From: a virus | Virus record (IMG/VR): IMGVR_UViG_3300028394_000125 | Coordinates: 1-43,946 of that record | Length of the DNA: 43,946 bases | Reading direction: 5' to 3' (one strand) | In this document: in pieces, positions 23,859-39,200 of the stretch | How the letters are laid out: every line of letters starts with the position of its first letter | Numbering within the stretch: the first letter of the stretch is position 1 | Notes under the pieces: model-generated | What the model was told of the DNA's origin: nothing | The model's database searches: none | What the model saw: the letters and a program-made list of their open reading frames with translations, nothing else | Made by a program: the position numbers and the translations under genes

Positions 23859-23877
23859 CTTAAAAGAGAATACCACT

Positions 23878-26800
23878 ATGGCAACTAGTTCACGACAATC
23901 AGCATTATTCGGCGTCAATGATTGGAAGGCAATCTATCAAACCTTCCGTGAAGCCGACTTCCGTTCATATGACTATGAAACATTACGTAAAAGTTTTATT
24001 GATTATCTACGTGTTTACTATCCAGAAACGTTTAATGATTACATTGAATCAAGTGAATTCATTGCGTTAATGGACGTTATGGCCTTTATGGGTCAGGGTC
24101 TTGCATTCCGTAGTGATTTGAATGCCCGTGAAAACTTTATTGATACTGCTGAACGTAGAGATAGCGTTGTTAAACTAGCAAACCTAGTTAGTTATACTCC
24201 TAAACGTAATTTAGCTGGACAAGGGTATATTAAAGTAACAAGCATCCAAACTACTGAAAACATTACGGATCTGAACGGATACAACTTAAGCAATCAACAA
24301 GTATTGTGGAATGACCCTGCAAATGTCAATTGGTTAGAGCAATATAATACAATTATTAATGCCACATTGATTAACACACAACGAGTTGGCCGCCCGGGTA
24401 ATAGTGCTCAAATATCTGGTATTAAAACAGATGAATATTCAATTAACATTCCATCAAACACTTTACCTATTGTACCTTTTACTGCGATTGTAGATAATCA
24501 AGCAATGAATTTTGAATTAGTTAGTTCAACTACATTAGATGAAGATTATGTATATGAGATACCGCCCGGACCAAGTGGTATAATGAATATGGCTTATCGT
24601 AATGACAAATTAGGTTACGGTAGTCCAAACACAGGTTTTTTCTTTTATTTTAAACAAGGAACATTGCAGAATTTTGATTTTAATTTAGCACAACAAATTT
24701 CAAATCAAGTAGTTGATATCGATATTCAAGGCATTAACAATACAGATACTTGGTTATATCAGTTAAGTACAGATAACAGTTCGGCAGTTAATAGAACGTT
24801 ATGGAATCAAGTAGAGAATGTTTATGCTGATGCTTACTTGCAAACAGAAGGTAGTGTTCGCAGAATATTTTCAGTTGGTTCTAGATTTAACGACCAAGTT
24901 AGTTACGTTTTTGGTGATGGAGTATTTTCCGCAATCCCAGTTGGAACCTTTAGAGCATATGTTCGTGCAGGTAATGCATTGACATATACTATTGATCCAA
25001 ATGAGATGCAAAATTTATCAGTTACATTAAGTTATATTAGCAGGCTAGGACGAACAGAAACACTTACATTAGGATTACAATTACAGACACCAGTGTCAAA
25101 CGCACAGGCAAGAGAAACATTAGCAAACATTAAACAACGTGCCCCTACTCGCTATTACACACAGAATAGAATGGTTAATGGTGAAGATTACAACAATTTC
25201 CCATATACATTATACAGTTCTATTATTAAAAGTAAAGCTATTAACCGTAGTTCTGTGGGTGTATCAAAAAACTTAGACTTGTTAGATCCAACCGGAAAAT
25301 ACTCCAGCACAAATTCATTCTCAAGTGACGGTGGTATGTACCAAAATGATACAGATGGTAACATATTATTAACCATTAACACATCTGGTGATATTATTAC
25401 ATTTTTAACAGACACATTAGGTGCATTACTAGCAGATAATCGTGCAAGACAATATTACATTCAAAATTATACAAGGTATAATGTTAATACAGCATCAGGA
25501 GACGGCACTGTATATTGGCAAGAACAAACAGTTGATGCTAGCAGTTTAACTGGTTACTTTTATAACATTAACGGTAGCGATAACACTCCAATCCCAGTAG
25601 GAACATATTCTACATATAATATGAAATATGTAACTAAAGGTGCAATGATGAAATTTACTGCACCGGCTGGATATTATTTTAGCCCCACAAATCGTTTAAT
25701 AGCTGGTATTGCTAGCCCATCTGACCAAACTTATATATGGACTACAGTATTAAATGTAGTGGGTGATGGTTACAACAATGGTGAAGGTGCATTTAGTAAC
25801 GGGTTAGGACCGGTAACATTAAATGGTTATGTACCTCAAGGTGCAATTGTCTCTACTATATTACCTGCATTTGACAACTCATTACCAAATATAGTAATAC
25901 AAGAGTGTATTGTTAGAATGGAACTTAATCAAAGTTTCAGTTTAATATTTGACAACAGTTTGACTATAGCACAAGATCGATGGAGTATTGGTACATATGA
26001 TGCTAGTAATTATTTTGTAAACATACTAAGTATAGGAAATAATCGTTATAGCATATCATATCGTGCATTAGCATATTATTTTGGTAGTGTAGCTGATACA
26101 CGCTTTACATTTGAAAACGGTAAATTAGTATATGATCCGTTTAGTGGAAAGATATTACAAGACTTTGTTAAAGTATTAGCAACTAATACTCAACCTAGCA
26201 GTAACTATCCATTAGCAACACCTGTAACAGCAAGTATTATTGGTCAGACAGTTGAAAGTGATGGTTATGTAAATGACTTTGAAGTTGAAATAGCTAGTAT
26301 AGATGTTAATGATAGAACCATTGTGAGTAACCCGGATTTCTTCACGGAAGTAACCGGTTATCTTAATGGTAATGCCAATATAGGCATTTACACATTCTTT
26401 GAATTGTTACAAGACGCTGTTAATCTTTCACGTTATCAATTAATAGCATCAAGTGGTGTAGTATATCTATATTCTACTAAAACACAAATTGAAGTAGTTA
26501 AATATGAATATCCAGAAGGTCAATTGTTCTATGCATATACAGATAATTTATTTTACACAACAATTCAAGACCAAACAGTTAATACACCATATTATGTTGT
26601 AACTGAACAACCACAATATATTATGAAACCAGGACGTCAAGGTTTACAATTTCAATATCGGCATAATAGTAATAACACGACTCGTATTAATCCGGCAACT
26701 ACAAACATTATTGATTTGTATGTAGTTACGCAGGCTTATTATACTGCTTATCAAAATTGGTTGCAAGATATTACAAATACAGTACCTATACCAGATAAAC

Positions 26801-27258
26801 CCACAATTAATGAATTAACACAAGCATATGGATCATTAAATGATTATAAGATGTTAAGTGATAGTGTAATTTTAAATAGCGTAGTATTTTTACCATTATT
26901 TGGATCTAAAGCACCAACTCAATTAAGAGCAACAGTTAAGGTTATTAGAGCAGGCAATACAAATGCAAGTGATAGTGAAATACGTAGTGCTGTTCTTTCA
27001 GCAATGAACACGTATTTTAATATTAACAATTGGAATTTTGGTGACACTTTTTACTTTAGTGAATTAAGTGCATACTTACATTCTGAAGTAGGTGATTTAA
27101 TTAGTTCTGCTGTATTAGTTCCAAATGACCCTACAATGAGTTTTGGTGATTTATATGAAATTAAATCTGCACCATACGAAATATTTGCCAACGGAGCAAC
27201 AGCAAATGATGTTCTTGTGATTGCGGCACTTACACCAGCACAGTTACAGATACGATAA
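23878..27258 (+). CDS. 6: Baseplate wedge protein, gp6-like (enlarged)
   Basis: An 1126-residue wedge protein. The N-terminal 110 residues are clearly gp6: READFRSYDYETLRKSFIDY, then YIESSEFIALMDVMAFMGQ and RSDLNARENFIDTAERRDSV. In T4, gp6 dimers form the inner iris of the baseplate and change shape on contraction. The C-terminal 120 residues (PLFGSKAPTQLRATVKVIRA; NTYFNINNWNFGDTFYFSEL) resemble the gp6/J-type assembly domain. T4 gp6 has 660 residues; about 450 extra residues lie in the middle, between roughly 330 and 960, and look like beta-rich insertions. A TAAATA promoter-like element is 19 nt upstream. The next gene starts 26 nt after the stop. Confidence 0.92.
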   Translation: MATSSRQSALFGVNDWKAIYQTFREADFRSYDYETLRKSFIDYLRVYYPETFNDYIESSEFIALMDVMAFMGQGLAFRSDLNARENFIDTAERRDSVVKLANLVSYTPKRNLAGQGYIKVTSIQTTENITDLNGYNLSNQQVLWNDPANVNWLEQYNTIINATLINTQRVGRPGNSAQISGIKTDEYSINIPSNTLPIVPFTAIVDNQAMNFELVSSTTLDEDYVYEIPPGPSGIMNMAYRNDKLGYGSPNTGFFFYFKQGTLQNFDFNLAQQISNQVVDIDIQGINNTDTWLYQLSTDNSSAVNRTLWNQVENVYADAYLQTEGSVRRIFSVGSRFNDQVSYVFGDGVFSAIPVGTFRAYVRAGNALTYTIDPNEMQNLSVTLSYISRLGRTETLTLGLQLQTPVSNAQARETLANIKQRAPTRYYTQNRMVNGEDYNNFPYTLYSSIIKSKAINRSSVGVSKNLDLLDPTGKYSSTNSFSSDGGMYQNDTDGNILLTINTSGDIITFLTDTLGALLADNRARQYYIQNYTRYNVNTASGDGTVYWQEQTVDASSLTGYFYNINGSDNTPIPVGTYSTYNMKYVTKGAMMKFTAPAGYYFSPTNRLIAGIASPSDQTYIWTTVLNVVGDGYNNGEGAFSNGLGPVTLNGYVPQGAIVSTILPAFDNSLPNIVIQECIVRMELNQSFSLIFDNSLTIAQDRWSIGTYDASNYFVNILSIGNNRYSISYRALAYYFGSVADTRFTFENGKLVYDPFSGKILQDFVKVLATNTQPSSNYPLATPVTASIIGQTVESDGYVNDFEVEIASIDVNDRTIVSNPDFFTEVTGYLNGNANIGIYTFFELLQDAVNLSRYQLIASSGVVYLYSTKTQIEVVKYEYPEGQLFYAYTDNLFYTTIQDQTVNTPYYVVTEQPQYIMKPGRQGLQFQYRHNSNNTTRINPATTNIIDLYVVTQAYYTAYQNWLQDITNTVPIPDKPTINELTQAYGSLNDYKMLSDSVILNSVVFLPLFGSKAPTQLRATVKVIRAGNTNASDSEIRSAVLSAMNTYFNINNWNFGDTFYFSELSAYLHSEVGDLISSAVLVPNDPTMSFGDLYEIKSAPYEIFANGATANDVLVIAALTPAQLQIR

Positions 27259-27284
27259 GTAATATATAACCATAGAGAGAAATA

Positions 27285-30200
27285 ATGGCAACAAGAATTA
27301 GAACATTAAATTTTCTACCTGAAATATTTAAAACAACGACCAATAGTCAATTTTTAAACGCAACATTGGATCAGATAGTAGACCAACCAAATACTAAACG
27401 AATTCAGGGTTATATTGGCAGTAGATTTGGGTATGGTGTCAATGCTAAAAATTATTACGTAACAGAACCTACAAAAACTAGAACAGACTATCAGCTTGAT
27501 CCAGGTGTAGTATTTCTAAAAAAAGATACAAGCACAGCACAAGATTTTATTAGTTACCCGGGTATAATTGATGGATTAGAATTAGAAGGCGCCCTGATAG
27601 GTGACAATAACAGATTATTCACAAGTGAATTCTATTCATGGGATAGTTTTACTGACTTAGATAAAATTATTAACTTTAATCAATACTACTGGCTGCCCGA
27701 AGGTCCTGAAGCGGTAACAGTAAGTACTGAAACAGTTTACAATGCTACTGATTATATCATTACAAGCACTCCAAACGGATATTTAGTAACTGCCACTGGC
27801 CAATCACAGGGCGCTACTAATCCTGCACTTACACTATTACGTGGGGGTACGTATACTTTTAATGTTAATCAAGCTAGTGATTTTTGGATTCAAGGTATGC
27901 CGGGCATTACAGGCTATGATCCAAATCAACCTAATGTACAAACACGTGATGTATTGGGTGTTAATAATAATGGTGCTGACGTTGGAATAGTAACATTCAC
28001 TGTTCCTTTTAAAACTGCACAAGATGAATATATTTTACCCGGCAACAATCGTGTTGATTTAGTAACTACTTTATTATATTCAGATGTTGAAGGTGTGTTA
28101 CTTAGTAGTTTAACAAATGGAATAGATGGTATTACCTCACTTGACGGCCTTACCTTAATGTTCTATAACAATGAGAATGAGACAACGTTCTACACAATTA
28201 CATATACCGGTACTCTTACAGACCCTACAATTACATTAATTGCAGGTGATACTATTCCTGTTGAGGAAAATGTCACAGCAAATTTTGGTACAGAGTATAT
28301 TGGTAGAACATTCTATAGAACTACCGGTGATGTAATTACGTTAATTCCTTACTTAAGTGCAATACTTGATACATTGTATTATCAAGATGGTACATCAAGT
28401 AATAAAGTAGGACAAATTAGATTAATATCTAGTAATACAACTAATCGTATTGATGTGCTTACTGATATTATAGGCAAAAAAAATTATACATCTCCAAATG
28501 GTGTAGTGTTTACTAATGGATTAAAAGTAATATTCTCTGGCGAAATATATCCTGTTAGCTATGAGAATATTAGATTTTATGTTGAGGGTGTGGGTACAGC
28601 TATACAGTTGATTCCAGTAACTGATTTTGTAGCTCCGGAACCCTTCACTCAAGGTACATATATACCTTTTGACACCACACCATATGATATAGGAAATTTT
28701 GATGTTAATTTGTATATTCCTGTATTACAGGATTATATTACTATCGCTAGAAATAGTATTGATAAGAACCCGTGGTCAAGAAGTAACAGATGGTTTCATA
28801 TTGATGTAATTAATGCTACTGCTACGTATAATAGTAATCCAGAGTTAGCTACAATATATGCTACTCCAGAAAATAAAGCCAACCGTCCTATTATTGAGTT
28901 TTACCCTAATTTGCGGTTGTTTGATTCGGGTGTTGTTGGTAAACCACCAATAGACTTTATTGATTTTAGGACAACCGATGCATTCAATAATGTGACCGGT
29001 GTTGCTGGGCAAGAAAATTATTATCCTGATGTAGAAGTGTATACAGCATATACCGCAACTATTAATGAATTATTAGTTGCAGGTACAAGTACTACAATTG
29101 ATATACTTGCATCTGATATTACCGGCTCATTTCAAGTTGGTCAATATATAAATGATAGTACTAATTTGTTGCCAAGAAATAGTCAAATTACTACCATAAC
29201 CGGCACGACAACATTAACTTTAACTGTATCTTGGTCTGGTTCACAGACTGTAACAGGTGGGGTTAATTCATCATTAATAGCCAATGATATACAAAACGAT
29301 AGTTATTCTCTATTTGATGGAGCACGTATTGTATTTGCTGCCGATACTAATCTAAATGTAAGAAATAAAATATATGTTGTTAGATTGTCTACATTAGTAT
29401 TTGGAGACGCCCCGGTAATTACGTTAACAGAAGCCGAAGATGGACTTGTTTTAGCGGATGAACAAACATTCGTATTTAGAGGCTATAACTATAAAGGTAT
29501 GGATTTCCACTTTGACGGTGCAAATTGGCAAGAAAGCCAACAGAAAACTACAGTAAATCAACCCCCATTATTTGATGTGTTTGATAATAACGGAATTAGT
29601 TTTGGTGATCGTACTGTGTATGTCGGTACCTCATTTGCTGGTAATAAATTATTTGCTTATGGTATTGGTTCGGGAATAGATGATCCTGTATTAGGATTTC
29701 CGTTAATATATAGTTCGGTTGATAATATAGGTGATATCAGTTTTGATGTATCATTAAACTCAGCATCATTCAATTATGTGAACGGGTCCATTCCTATCAC
29801 ACAAAAAGTTAATACTGGCTATGTTTACAATTATAGTGATTTGACAACATCGGTAAGACAATTGGGTTGGCAAACTGCGATTGGCTCTAGCGTACAATAT
29901 CAAATATTTGAATTTAATTACTTTGCTACCAGCCCCACTACCACATATGCATGTGATATTGCTAAACTAGTTGACACGGATAGTGCATGGCCTACTATAC
30001 AGCTTTTTGTAAATAATAAAATACAATATTCAAGTGCTTATACAGTAGAGATAACTGCCACACAAACAATAGTAACTTTTACTGTACCTAACCCAGAAGT
30101 AGACACAGTAGTTGAAATATTATTATTAAGTGATCAGGTGAGTGAAACAGCTTATTATGGCATACCTATTAACTTGAATAACAACCCACTAAATGAAGAT

Positions 30201-33200
30201 ATTACTACAGTTAATGTAGGTGATGTACGTGGTCAATATCAAAGTAGTTTTTACAATAATCCAAACACCACCGGCGACGTTTTTGGTTCAAACAATTACC
30301 GTGATTTGGGTAATATGGTTCCATATGGTAATAAAATAATTCAAAATAGCGCAAGTTTAGTATTGCCCGGCGCTTTCTTGCGTAAACAAAATCATAATCT
30401 ATTCAATGCGTTAATGTATAACAGCAGAGAATATATTACATTTAAAACATTATTAGTTGACACAATTAATACAACAGATTTTAGTCAACGGTTATCTCCT
30501 TCGACTATGCTAGATAATGCATTAGACAAAATTACTAACGCAAAAACAGATAGTAATAGTTTCTTTTGGAGTGACATGTTGCCATCAAAAGCGGCATATA
30601 TTACTAATACATATAGTTTTGCTAATGCATTAGATGTAAGTATATATCCATTAAGTAAAATATATAATTTTGCTACAGCTAATTATAACGGAGTATTAGT
30701 ATATATAACTAATACAACAGGGGTAATTACTCAATTAATACGCGGAGTTGATTATACAGTAAGCCCTACTAGTCCGTCATTAACAGTAACACTAGATTTG
30801 GCACCGGGTGAGCAAATTACTATTAAAGAATATAATCAAACATATGGTAGTTATGTTCCAAATACTCCTACTAAATTGGGTTTATATCCTTCAACTATAC
30901 CTACTGTTATATTAGATACAGCATATTATCAACCTACATATTTTATTGTAGGACATGATGGTTCATATAATAAATTATATGGGGATTACATTGACGGTGT
31001 ATTAATTGATTTTAGAGATCAGGTATTACTTGAATTTGAAAAACGTATATATAATAATTTAAAATTAAGTAATGCTATTCCTATACAGGAATATGAAGTA
31101 TTACCGGGTTTCTTTAGAGATACTAATTATACTTATGATGAAATATTACAAATTTACACAACTAGTTTCTTAGACTGGGTTGGACAAAATAGAATTAATT
31201 ATAAAACTCAATTTTATAGTTCTAATAACGAATTTACCTACAACTATAATCAAAGTGGTAATAAAATAAACCAAGAAGTTATCCTACAGGGATATTGGAG
31301 AGGGATATACGAATATTTATATGATACTAGTACTCCGGATACTAGTCCATGGGAAATGCTTGGTTTTACAAATCAGCCAACATGGTGGGAAACACGATAC
31401 GGACCTGCTCCATACACCAGTGATAACTTAGTATTATGGAATGATTTAGCAGAAGGTATTGATTGGAATAACGGTAACCCAGTTGTGGTGCCGTCAGCAG
31501 TACGTCCACAATTATTAAACGTATTACCAGTAGATAGTGCAGGTAATTTAGTTTCACCTTTTGTTTCTATTGTAGGTAACTATAGTAACACATCATTTAA
31601 TCGTGATTGGGTAGTAGGTGATGTAGGCCCAGCTGAGTTCAGCTATCGTAGAAGTAGTAGCTGGCCTTTTGATTTAATGCGTATATTAGCATTGACAAAA
31701 CCTGCTGAATTTTTTAATTTAGGTATTGATATTGACAACTACAAATACAATGAAGAATTTGGTCAATATCTAGTAAATGATAGAAGTCATTTAGTTATAA
31801 GTGATGTAGAGATTTATGGTAGTGGCACTGCTAAAACAAGTTATATCAATTGGATTGTTGATTACGAAAAACAAGTAGGAGTTGATGCTACCACTAACAT
31901 TACTGATTTATTGTATAATTTAGATGTTAGATTAGTATACAGACTTGCTGGTTTTAGTGACAAAAATTTATTAAAATTCTATGTTGAAAAATCAACTGCT
32001 AATAGTAACAATAGTAGTTTATTGATACCGGATGAAAGCTATCAAGTATTGTTATATGATAATCAACCATTTGACAAAATTGTTTATAGTGGTGTAGTTG
32101 TACAATTAACAAACACTGGTTACAAAGTATATGGCAACAGTCAAACTAATGCTTATTTTAAAATATTAGCACCAAAAATTAACGGCAATTATGAAAGAGT
32201 TTCTGTTCAGGGATTAAGCGTACAATTAGCTAAAGACTATTATGATACTCCTGAGGTAGTGGCATATGGCACTGAGTTTATAACAGTACAACAAGTAGCA
32301 CAATTTATAGACGGTTATGGAAGATATTTAGCAAGTCAGGGTGTATTGTTTGACCAAATTGAATCTGGGTTAACTGTCAGCTGGAGACAAATGGTAGCCG
32401 AGTATTTGTATTGGGCACAATGTGGTTGGGAAGTAGGCAGTATTGTTAATATTAATCCTGCTGCCAACTTAATTTCTATTAATAAAGATAGTTATATTGT
32501 ACAACCATTAACATTACAAAGACAAAATTTTGTATTAAATCAAAACTTATATCCAATACAAAGTGTTGATTTAAGCATAATTCGTGATGGAACATTGTTT
32601 ACAGCACAACCATTAAATCAAGGTGATACCGTTGCATATGGTCAATTTAACATTAGTAATTTTGAACATGGTATTGTTTTTGATAATGTTACATTATTTG
32701 ATGATGTAATTTATAATTTAATAACCGGTTTACGTCAAAATCGTATTACAGTGCGTGGGGCTAAAACGGCTGAATGGAACGGTACAATTGATGCACAAGG
32801 CTTTATTTTAAATCAAGATAATATACTTGATTGGAATAAAACAGTAAAATATACAACCGGAAGTATCGTTAAGTATAAAAACAAATATTGGATTGCTCTT
32901 ACTATTATTCAACCAAAAGAAGTATTTGAAGAACGTGAGTGGAAACAAACAGATTATAACGAAATACAAAAAGGATTATTACCTAATACTAGCACCCGCT
33001 CTTATGAAAGCACTATATATTATGACATAAATCGTGCTAACTTAGAGAATGATGCCGACCTATTAAGCTTTAGTTTGATTGGATATCGACCACGTGATTA
33101 CTTGGCATTAGTTGATTTAACTGATATTACTCAAATTAATGTTTATAAAAACTTTATTAAGAATAAAGGAACATTGAACGCAGCCAGTGCTTTTAAAGGC

Positions 33201-36200
33201 GCAAATTTACCGCAAGGTGGTATTGACTATGATGTTTATGAAAATTGGGCTATTAAGTCAGGTGAGTTTGGCGGAGTATTAAACAGTAATTTTGTTGATT
33301 TTAAATTAAATCAAACTGAGCTAACCGGTAACCCGAGTATTGTTGGATTGACTAACGGTATATCTACTGATGGTGTACAACAAGAAGTTCCGTTATATAG
33401 TTTATATAATTATGGTCGTCCAGTAACCAGTACTGACGTATTACCGTTATTGCCAACTGACACACCTTCAGCATTATTCCCAGATGCAGGATACGCTAAC
33501 TTTAATGATATGCGTATTGCGGCATATTATTATAATAATCTAACTACTAGTACATCACCTCGCGGAGTATTAACACCTTTATCACAGTTATATGTAGGGC
33601 AATATGTTTGGTTGGCCGATTATCGAGGTACTTGGCAAGTAATGACACCTGTAAGTTTGGGTGCTGTTGTATTTGCAAAAAATAACTTAAATGGTACAGC
33701 AACGATTACCTTTAACAATCCTCACGGCTTAACAAAATATCAACCATTTGCTATTGTTAATTTCAATGATAGTTTGAATGGTTATTACATAGTTAATACT
33801 GTGATTGACCTCAATAGTGTATTGGTTAATGTAACAGTAGCCCCATCAATTACTACTATAACCGGTCAGGGTATTGGGTTTAGATTCCAATCACAGCGTG
33901 TGGCTAATCCTAGCGATATCATTGATTTGCCTTTATTGAATACTGAATTTGTTAAAACTAAAGTTTGGGTAGATACTAATAATGACGGTGATTGGGCAGT
34001 ATATCGTAAGAGCTTAAATTATACATACGATTCAGAATTAGTTAAAGACGGATCAGAAACATTTGGTAGTGCTGTTGCATATACTGATACATTGGGTTAC
34101 TTGATAGGTGATTCAGATGCCGGTGTAGCATATCGGTATTCTTTCAACGTATTGTTTGATAGATATGATTTGATGCAAACATTAACCGGTGTTGCATCTT
34201 TTGGCACAACAATTACATATGCTAATGATATATTTGTGGTATCACAACCTACAGGTACACCTGCAGTTTATGTTTATCAATTGGTTGTTAGTATAACAGT
34301 AAATGAATTACAATCATTGCAATCTGCCATAGCAGCACCGGGAGGTGTAACTGAGTGGGGTAAAGCAATTGCTATATCCGGCGATACTAATTGGTTATAC
34401 ATATCAGCGGTAACTTCATCTACTAGTTTAGTGTATGTTTATAGATATTCAACTGTCACAGAAGAATATGAACCATCTACTATTATTGATTTAGCATTAA
34501 CTAATAGTGATAACTTTGGATACTCATTGTCAACAGATTATTATGGTGATACTGTTATAATTGGAACACCTGATCAAAACTATAATGCTTCTACAGAAAA
34601 TTGGGGCTACACTTATGTATATGATAGAACAGTTCAGAATTTTGAAGCACAATTTACAAGTATACCAAATGTCCCACAAACGTTTACATTAGCTTGGACC
34701 CCTATTACAGTAACGCAAACTGCTACATCTACTGACGGATCAACTGAAAGAATTACGGTAACTAGTTCTACTGGTTTTAGTATAGGAGATCCTGTTGTAT
34801 TCTCTACCGGCACTAATGCAGGATATTTTGCAATAGGGGAAACATATACAATAACTTCTGTTGGCACTACTAATTTTGTAGCAATAGGTGCAGCCGCTAA
34901 TACAATTGGTCAAACTTTTGTAGCTACCGGTGTTGGTACAGGAACAGGAACAGCTAGTTCAACTGGTCTATTATCTAGTGGAGCAATTTCTGCTAATACA
35001 GTATATTATGTACTTGATAAACCTACAGGTGATACATTTAGAATCACAACATCTAGAGGATCAATAGTTCCTATTAACTTAACATCTGCTACCGGTAGCA
35101 TGACATGTACAATACAAACAACACCATTATTAATTAATGTTAATGGTACTATAATTACTGATAATAATTATGCAGTTATAGATTCAACATTATATGTATA
35201 CAGCTCATTAAATGCAGGTGATATCATCAATGTCAGTGGTAATAACTTTGTATTAGCGCAAACTCTTACAACTGAGAACACACCTAAAATTGGTGTACAA
35301 TTTGGTATTAGTGTTGACACCAACACATATGCTACTGAAATATTAGTAGGGGCACCGTTTGAATTAACCAGTACAAACCAAGAAGGTGCTGTTTATCGCT
35401 ATACCAATGGTGGGGGCAAGTACGGAATGATTATTGGTACAACAGACACTGACATCACAACTACTAGAACTATTTTAATTAATGGTTATATGGTAACATT
35501 AACTGCAGGTAATGCAACAGTAGTAGCAAATGCAATTAACCAAGCAAATATTACCAATGTACGATCATATGAGCAATTAGATATTTTAGGTAACCCAACA
35601 GGCAAATTAATTATTAGTTTATTAGATAGTGCGTTAGCATCACCCAATGATAAACTTAATGTCACTGTAGTAGATACCGCAACATGGGCTGAATTGGGAA
35701 TTAATACATATACTCAAACACAAACTATTAATGACCCCCATGGCCAAGGTACAACTCAATTTGGTAATGTAGTTAAGTTTAATGAATTTAATTCGTTTGT
35801 AGTTAGCGCACCAACAGCTACACGTTATGAAGCAACTACTTTTGATTCCACCGATGATGAAGATTATGATAATGATACATTATTTGACAATAACACTACA
35901 CAATGGGTAGACACATATGCAAATGCAGGTGCAGTTTATATGTTTGATTATCTATCAGTTTACAATGAATCTTTAGCAAATTGTGGTAATTTTGTATATG
36001 CACAAAGTGTTAATGATATTAATGAAACATTTGGGGCCCAACCAATGTACGGGCATGCGGTAGATTTTAATGCTACACGTGTAGTTATTGGTACTCCAAA
36101 CTTTAAACCAGATTCTGTTGCAGGACAAATTGTAACATATTTTAATTCTACAGGAACACCCGATTGGAGTGTATATAGAAGTTCAAGTCCGGTAGTTGAT

Positions 36201-39200
36201 ATCAATAGAATTCAAAACATACAATTGTATAGCGCAATTACTAATGCTACATTAGACAATTTGGATTATATAGACCCATTACAGGGTAAAATATTAGGAT
36301 CAGTAAGACAAAATATTGATGTAGTTTCTAATGTTGATCCGGCTGGATATAATAGTCCTGATAATAAAGGCTCAATGGTATGGGGATCAGCACAAATCGG
36401 AGAAATATGGTTTAACACAAGCACAACTAAGTTTGTAAATTATCATCAAAATGATATCGTATATAATAGTAAATGGTGGGGACAAATATTTCCGGGTAGT
36501 GATGTAACCGTTTATAGTTGGATAACAAGTAATGTACCCCCAATATCATATACAGGACCAGGTATACCGTTTAATACTGATTCATTTGCAATTGAATATA
36601 CTTTAAATGCTACTGGAGTATTAACTCCTGTGTACTTCTATTGGGTAAGAAATACTAATATTATATTCACTAAGCGTGGCAAAACTTTAGCAGATAGTAT
36701 TATTCAATCTTATATTGCATCACCAATTAATTCTGGTATCAGTTATTTTGCTCCGTTAGAACAAGATATATTTGCTCTATACAACTGCGGCGACAATATT
36801 AATGCCAATGATTCAGTATTACATATTGGATATTCTACTGGAACAAATGATGATGTGTCTAATAGTTTATACAATTTAATTCGTACTAATTATCCAGATG
36901 ATTTCTTGCCCGGATTACCTACTACTAACGGAGCTGATGTCCCTCAATCATTATATGATAGAATGTTAGATAGTTTATGTGGTGTAGATGAATCTGGCGC
37001 AGTAGTACCTGATCCATATTTACCTAAACCAGTGCAATATGGTATATACGCAAGACCAAGACAAGGTTTCTTTGTTGATAGATTACTTGCATTGAAAAAT
37101 TATTTAGGATATGCCAATGAAGTATTAGCACAGTATCCTATTAGCGAAACACGTAGGTCATTATTCTTATATACTGAAGGTGTAACAAATCGCTCAACTG
37201 ATCCTGTATATAATACAGACCCAACAAGTCCATATTATAGTATCAATCCATGGACTGGACCAATTATACCATTCTATTCTACAACCGATTACTGGTATTA
37301 TATTAATTGGTGGGCAACAGGATATGACAATAATACTAAATCAGCATTACAGGTACCTATATATGCCGATTTAGCAACCATAAATGCAACCGCTGGTTTA
37401 ATTGTTACTGTTGCAACAAATGGAGATGGTAAATCAGAAACATATGTATATACTAACTTAGGCACATGGGAACGTATTGGTTTACAAGACGGTACTATTG
37501 AATTTAGTAGTAATTTGTGGGATTATGCCACAGCTAGATTAGGATTTGGAGATAATTTCTTTGATACTACTCCATACGATACATATCCATCACAAGAAAC
37601 ACGTAGTATTGTAAGAGCATTAAATGAAGAAATTTATACTAATGAATTATTAATCTTTAGAAATAAGAGTTTAATTCTATTATTTGAATTCATTCAAAGT
37701 GAATCTATTGAATCACAGAATTATTTACCATGGTTAAATAAAACATCATTCATTGATGTTGGACATACTATACGTGAATTATTACCGTTAGAGGTATTTC
37801 AATCAGATAATCAAGATTTCTTGGCTGGCTATATCAATGAAGTTAAACCATACCATGTGGTTATTAAAGAGTTCTTATTTAAATATACAGGGTCTGAGTT
37901 ATACGCAGGGACTATAACTGATTTTGATTTACCTGCACAATATAATACTGAAGTTCAACAGTTTATTACTCCTGAATTAGTATATGCTAATCCAAGCGGT
38001 GTTAATCAATATTTACCAACAGATCCTATATGGCAAACTAGTGCATACTCTGAGTGGTTTAATAATTATGGATTAGGCATTACAGGGGTTGATGATTATC
38101 AAATAACAGTATTAGCGTCTTACGTTTCATTAAATTCTCCGGCTATGGCTGTAGATAATGCATATGGATTCCCAATTAATGGTACTATACTAATAGGTGA
38201 TGAATTAATAGGATATTCTAATGTTGACCGATCGACCAACACACTTAGTGGATTGACACGAGGTGTTGATGGTACACCAATAACGGCACATATACCGGGT
38301 GAAATAATTACAATAAATCTACCTGCAGTATTAGTATTAAACAGTGGTCGTGGTTATACCGAACCTCCTAGAGTAGTTGCATATATTGATACTACTATAT
38401 ATCCAGCACCAAGACGTGCGGCAGTATTGCAAGTAGTAATGAACTTAGATGCAATATTACGTGTAGATGTAATTGATCCAGGTGATGGATATGCAGTATT
38501 ACCTCAAATTATAATTGATCCATCTGTGTCAGTCTCATTCACTTCGGATGATGTTAATTTATTATCAAATACAATATCATTGCCCTCACCGTTGCTACAA
38601 ACAGGAGACTTGATAAAATATACTATAGGCACAAATACAACTGCTGTAGGTGGTTTAGATGTTGACCAATATTACTATGTAAATGTTCTAGAATCTACCC
38701 CAACATTTGTTATTGCTTTATACACTACCTACAGAGATGCAATTAACGATAGTGACCGTGTAGTATTGTTTGATACTGGCTCAGGTATTAATAATGCATT
38801 AAACGTTAGTGCTAGAGCAAGTTGTGTATCAACTTCTTTACCAATACGAGAAAATCAAATCACATTGCGATTTGATAGAACAACTTACAATTCAGAATTA
38901 ACTGAATGGGAAGGTGGAGCATTTTATGGAAGTTTTTATGCTGGATTGTATAATAATTCAGAAAGAATTTCTAGTTCAAGTATTGGATTACAGTCTACTG
39001 CACCGGACATTGATACTATCTTGTCCAGTGCCGCAGGCGCAGTTTTTGAGATTGAAAACGTTACAAATGTTGAGGTAATCGATTGGAGTTCACGTACAAG
39101 ACTAGTATCGGCTATTAATTCTGGTACTAACACGATAACAATAACTGCCTCCGATGGTGGGGCATCACTTATTAATAGTGACACAATAACTAACCCAACA

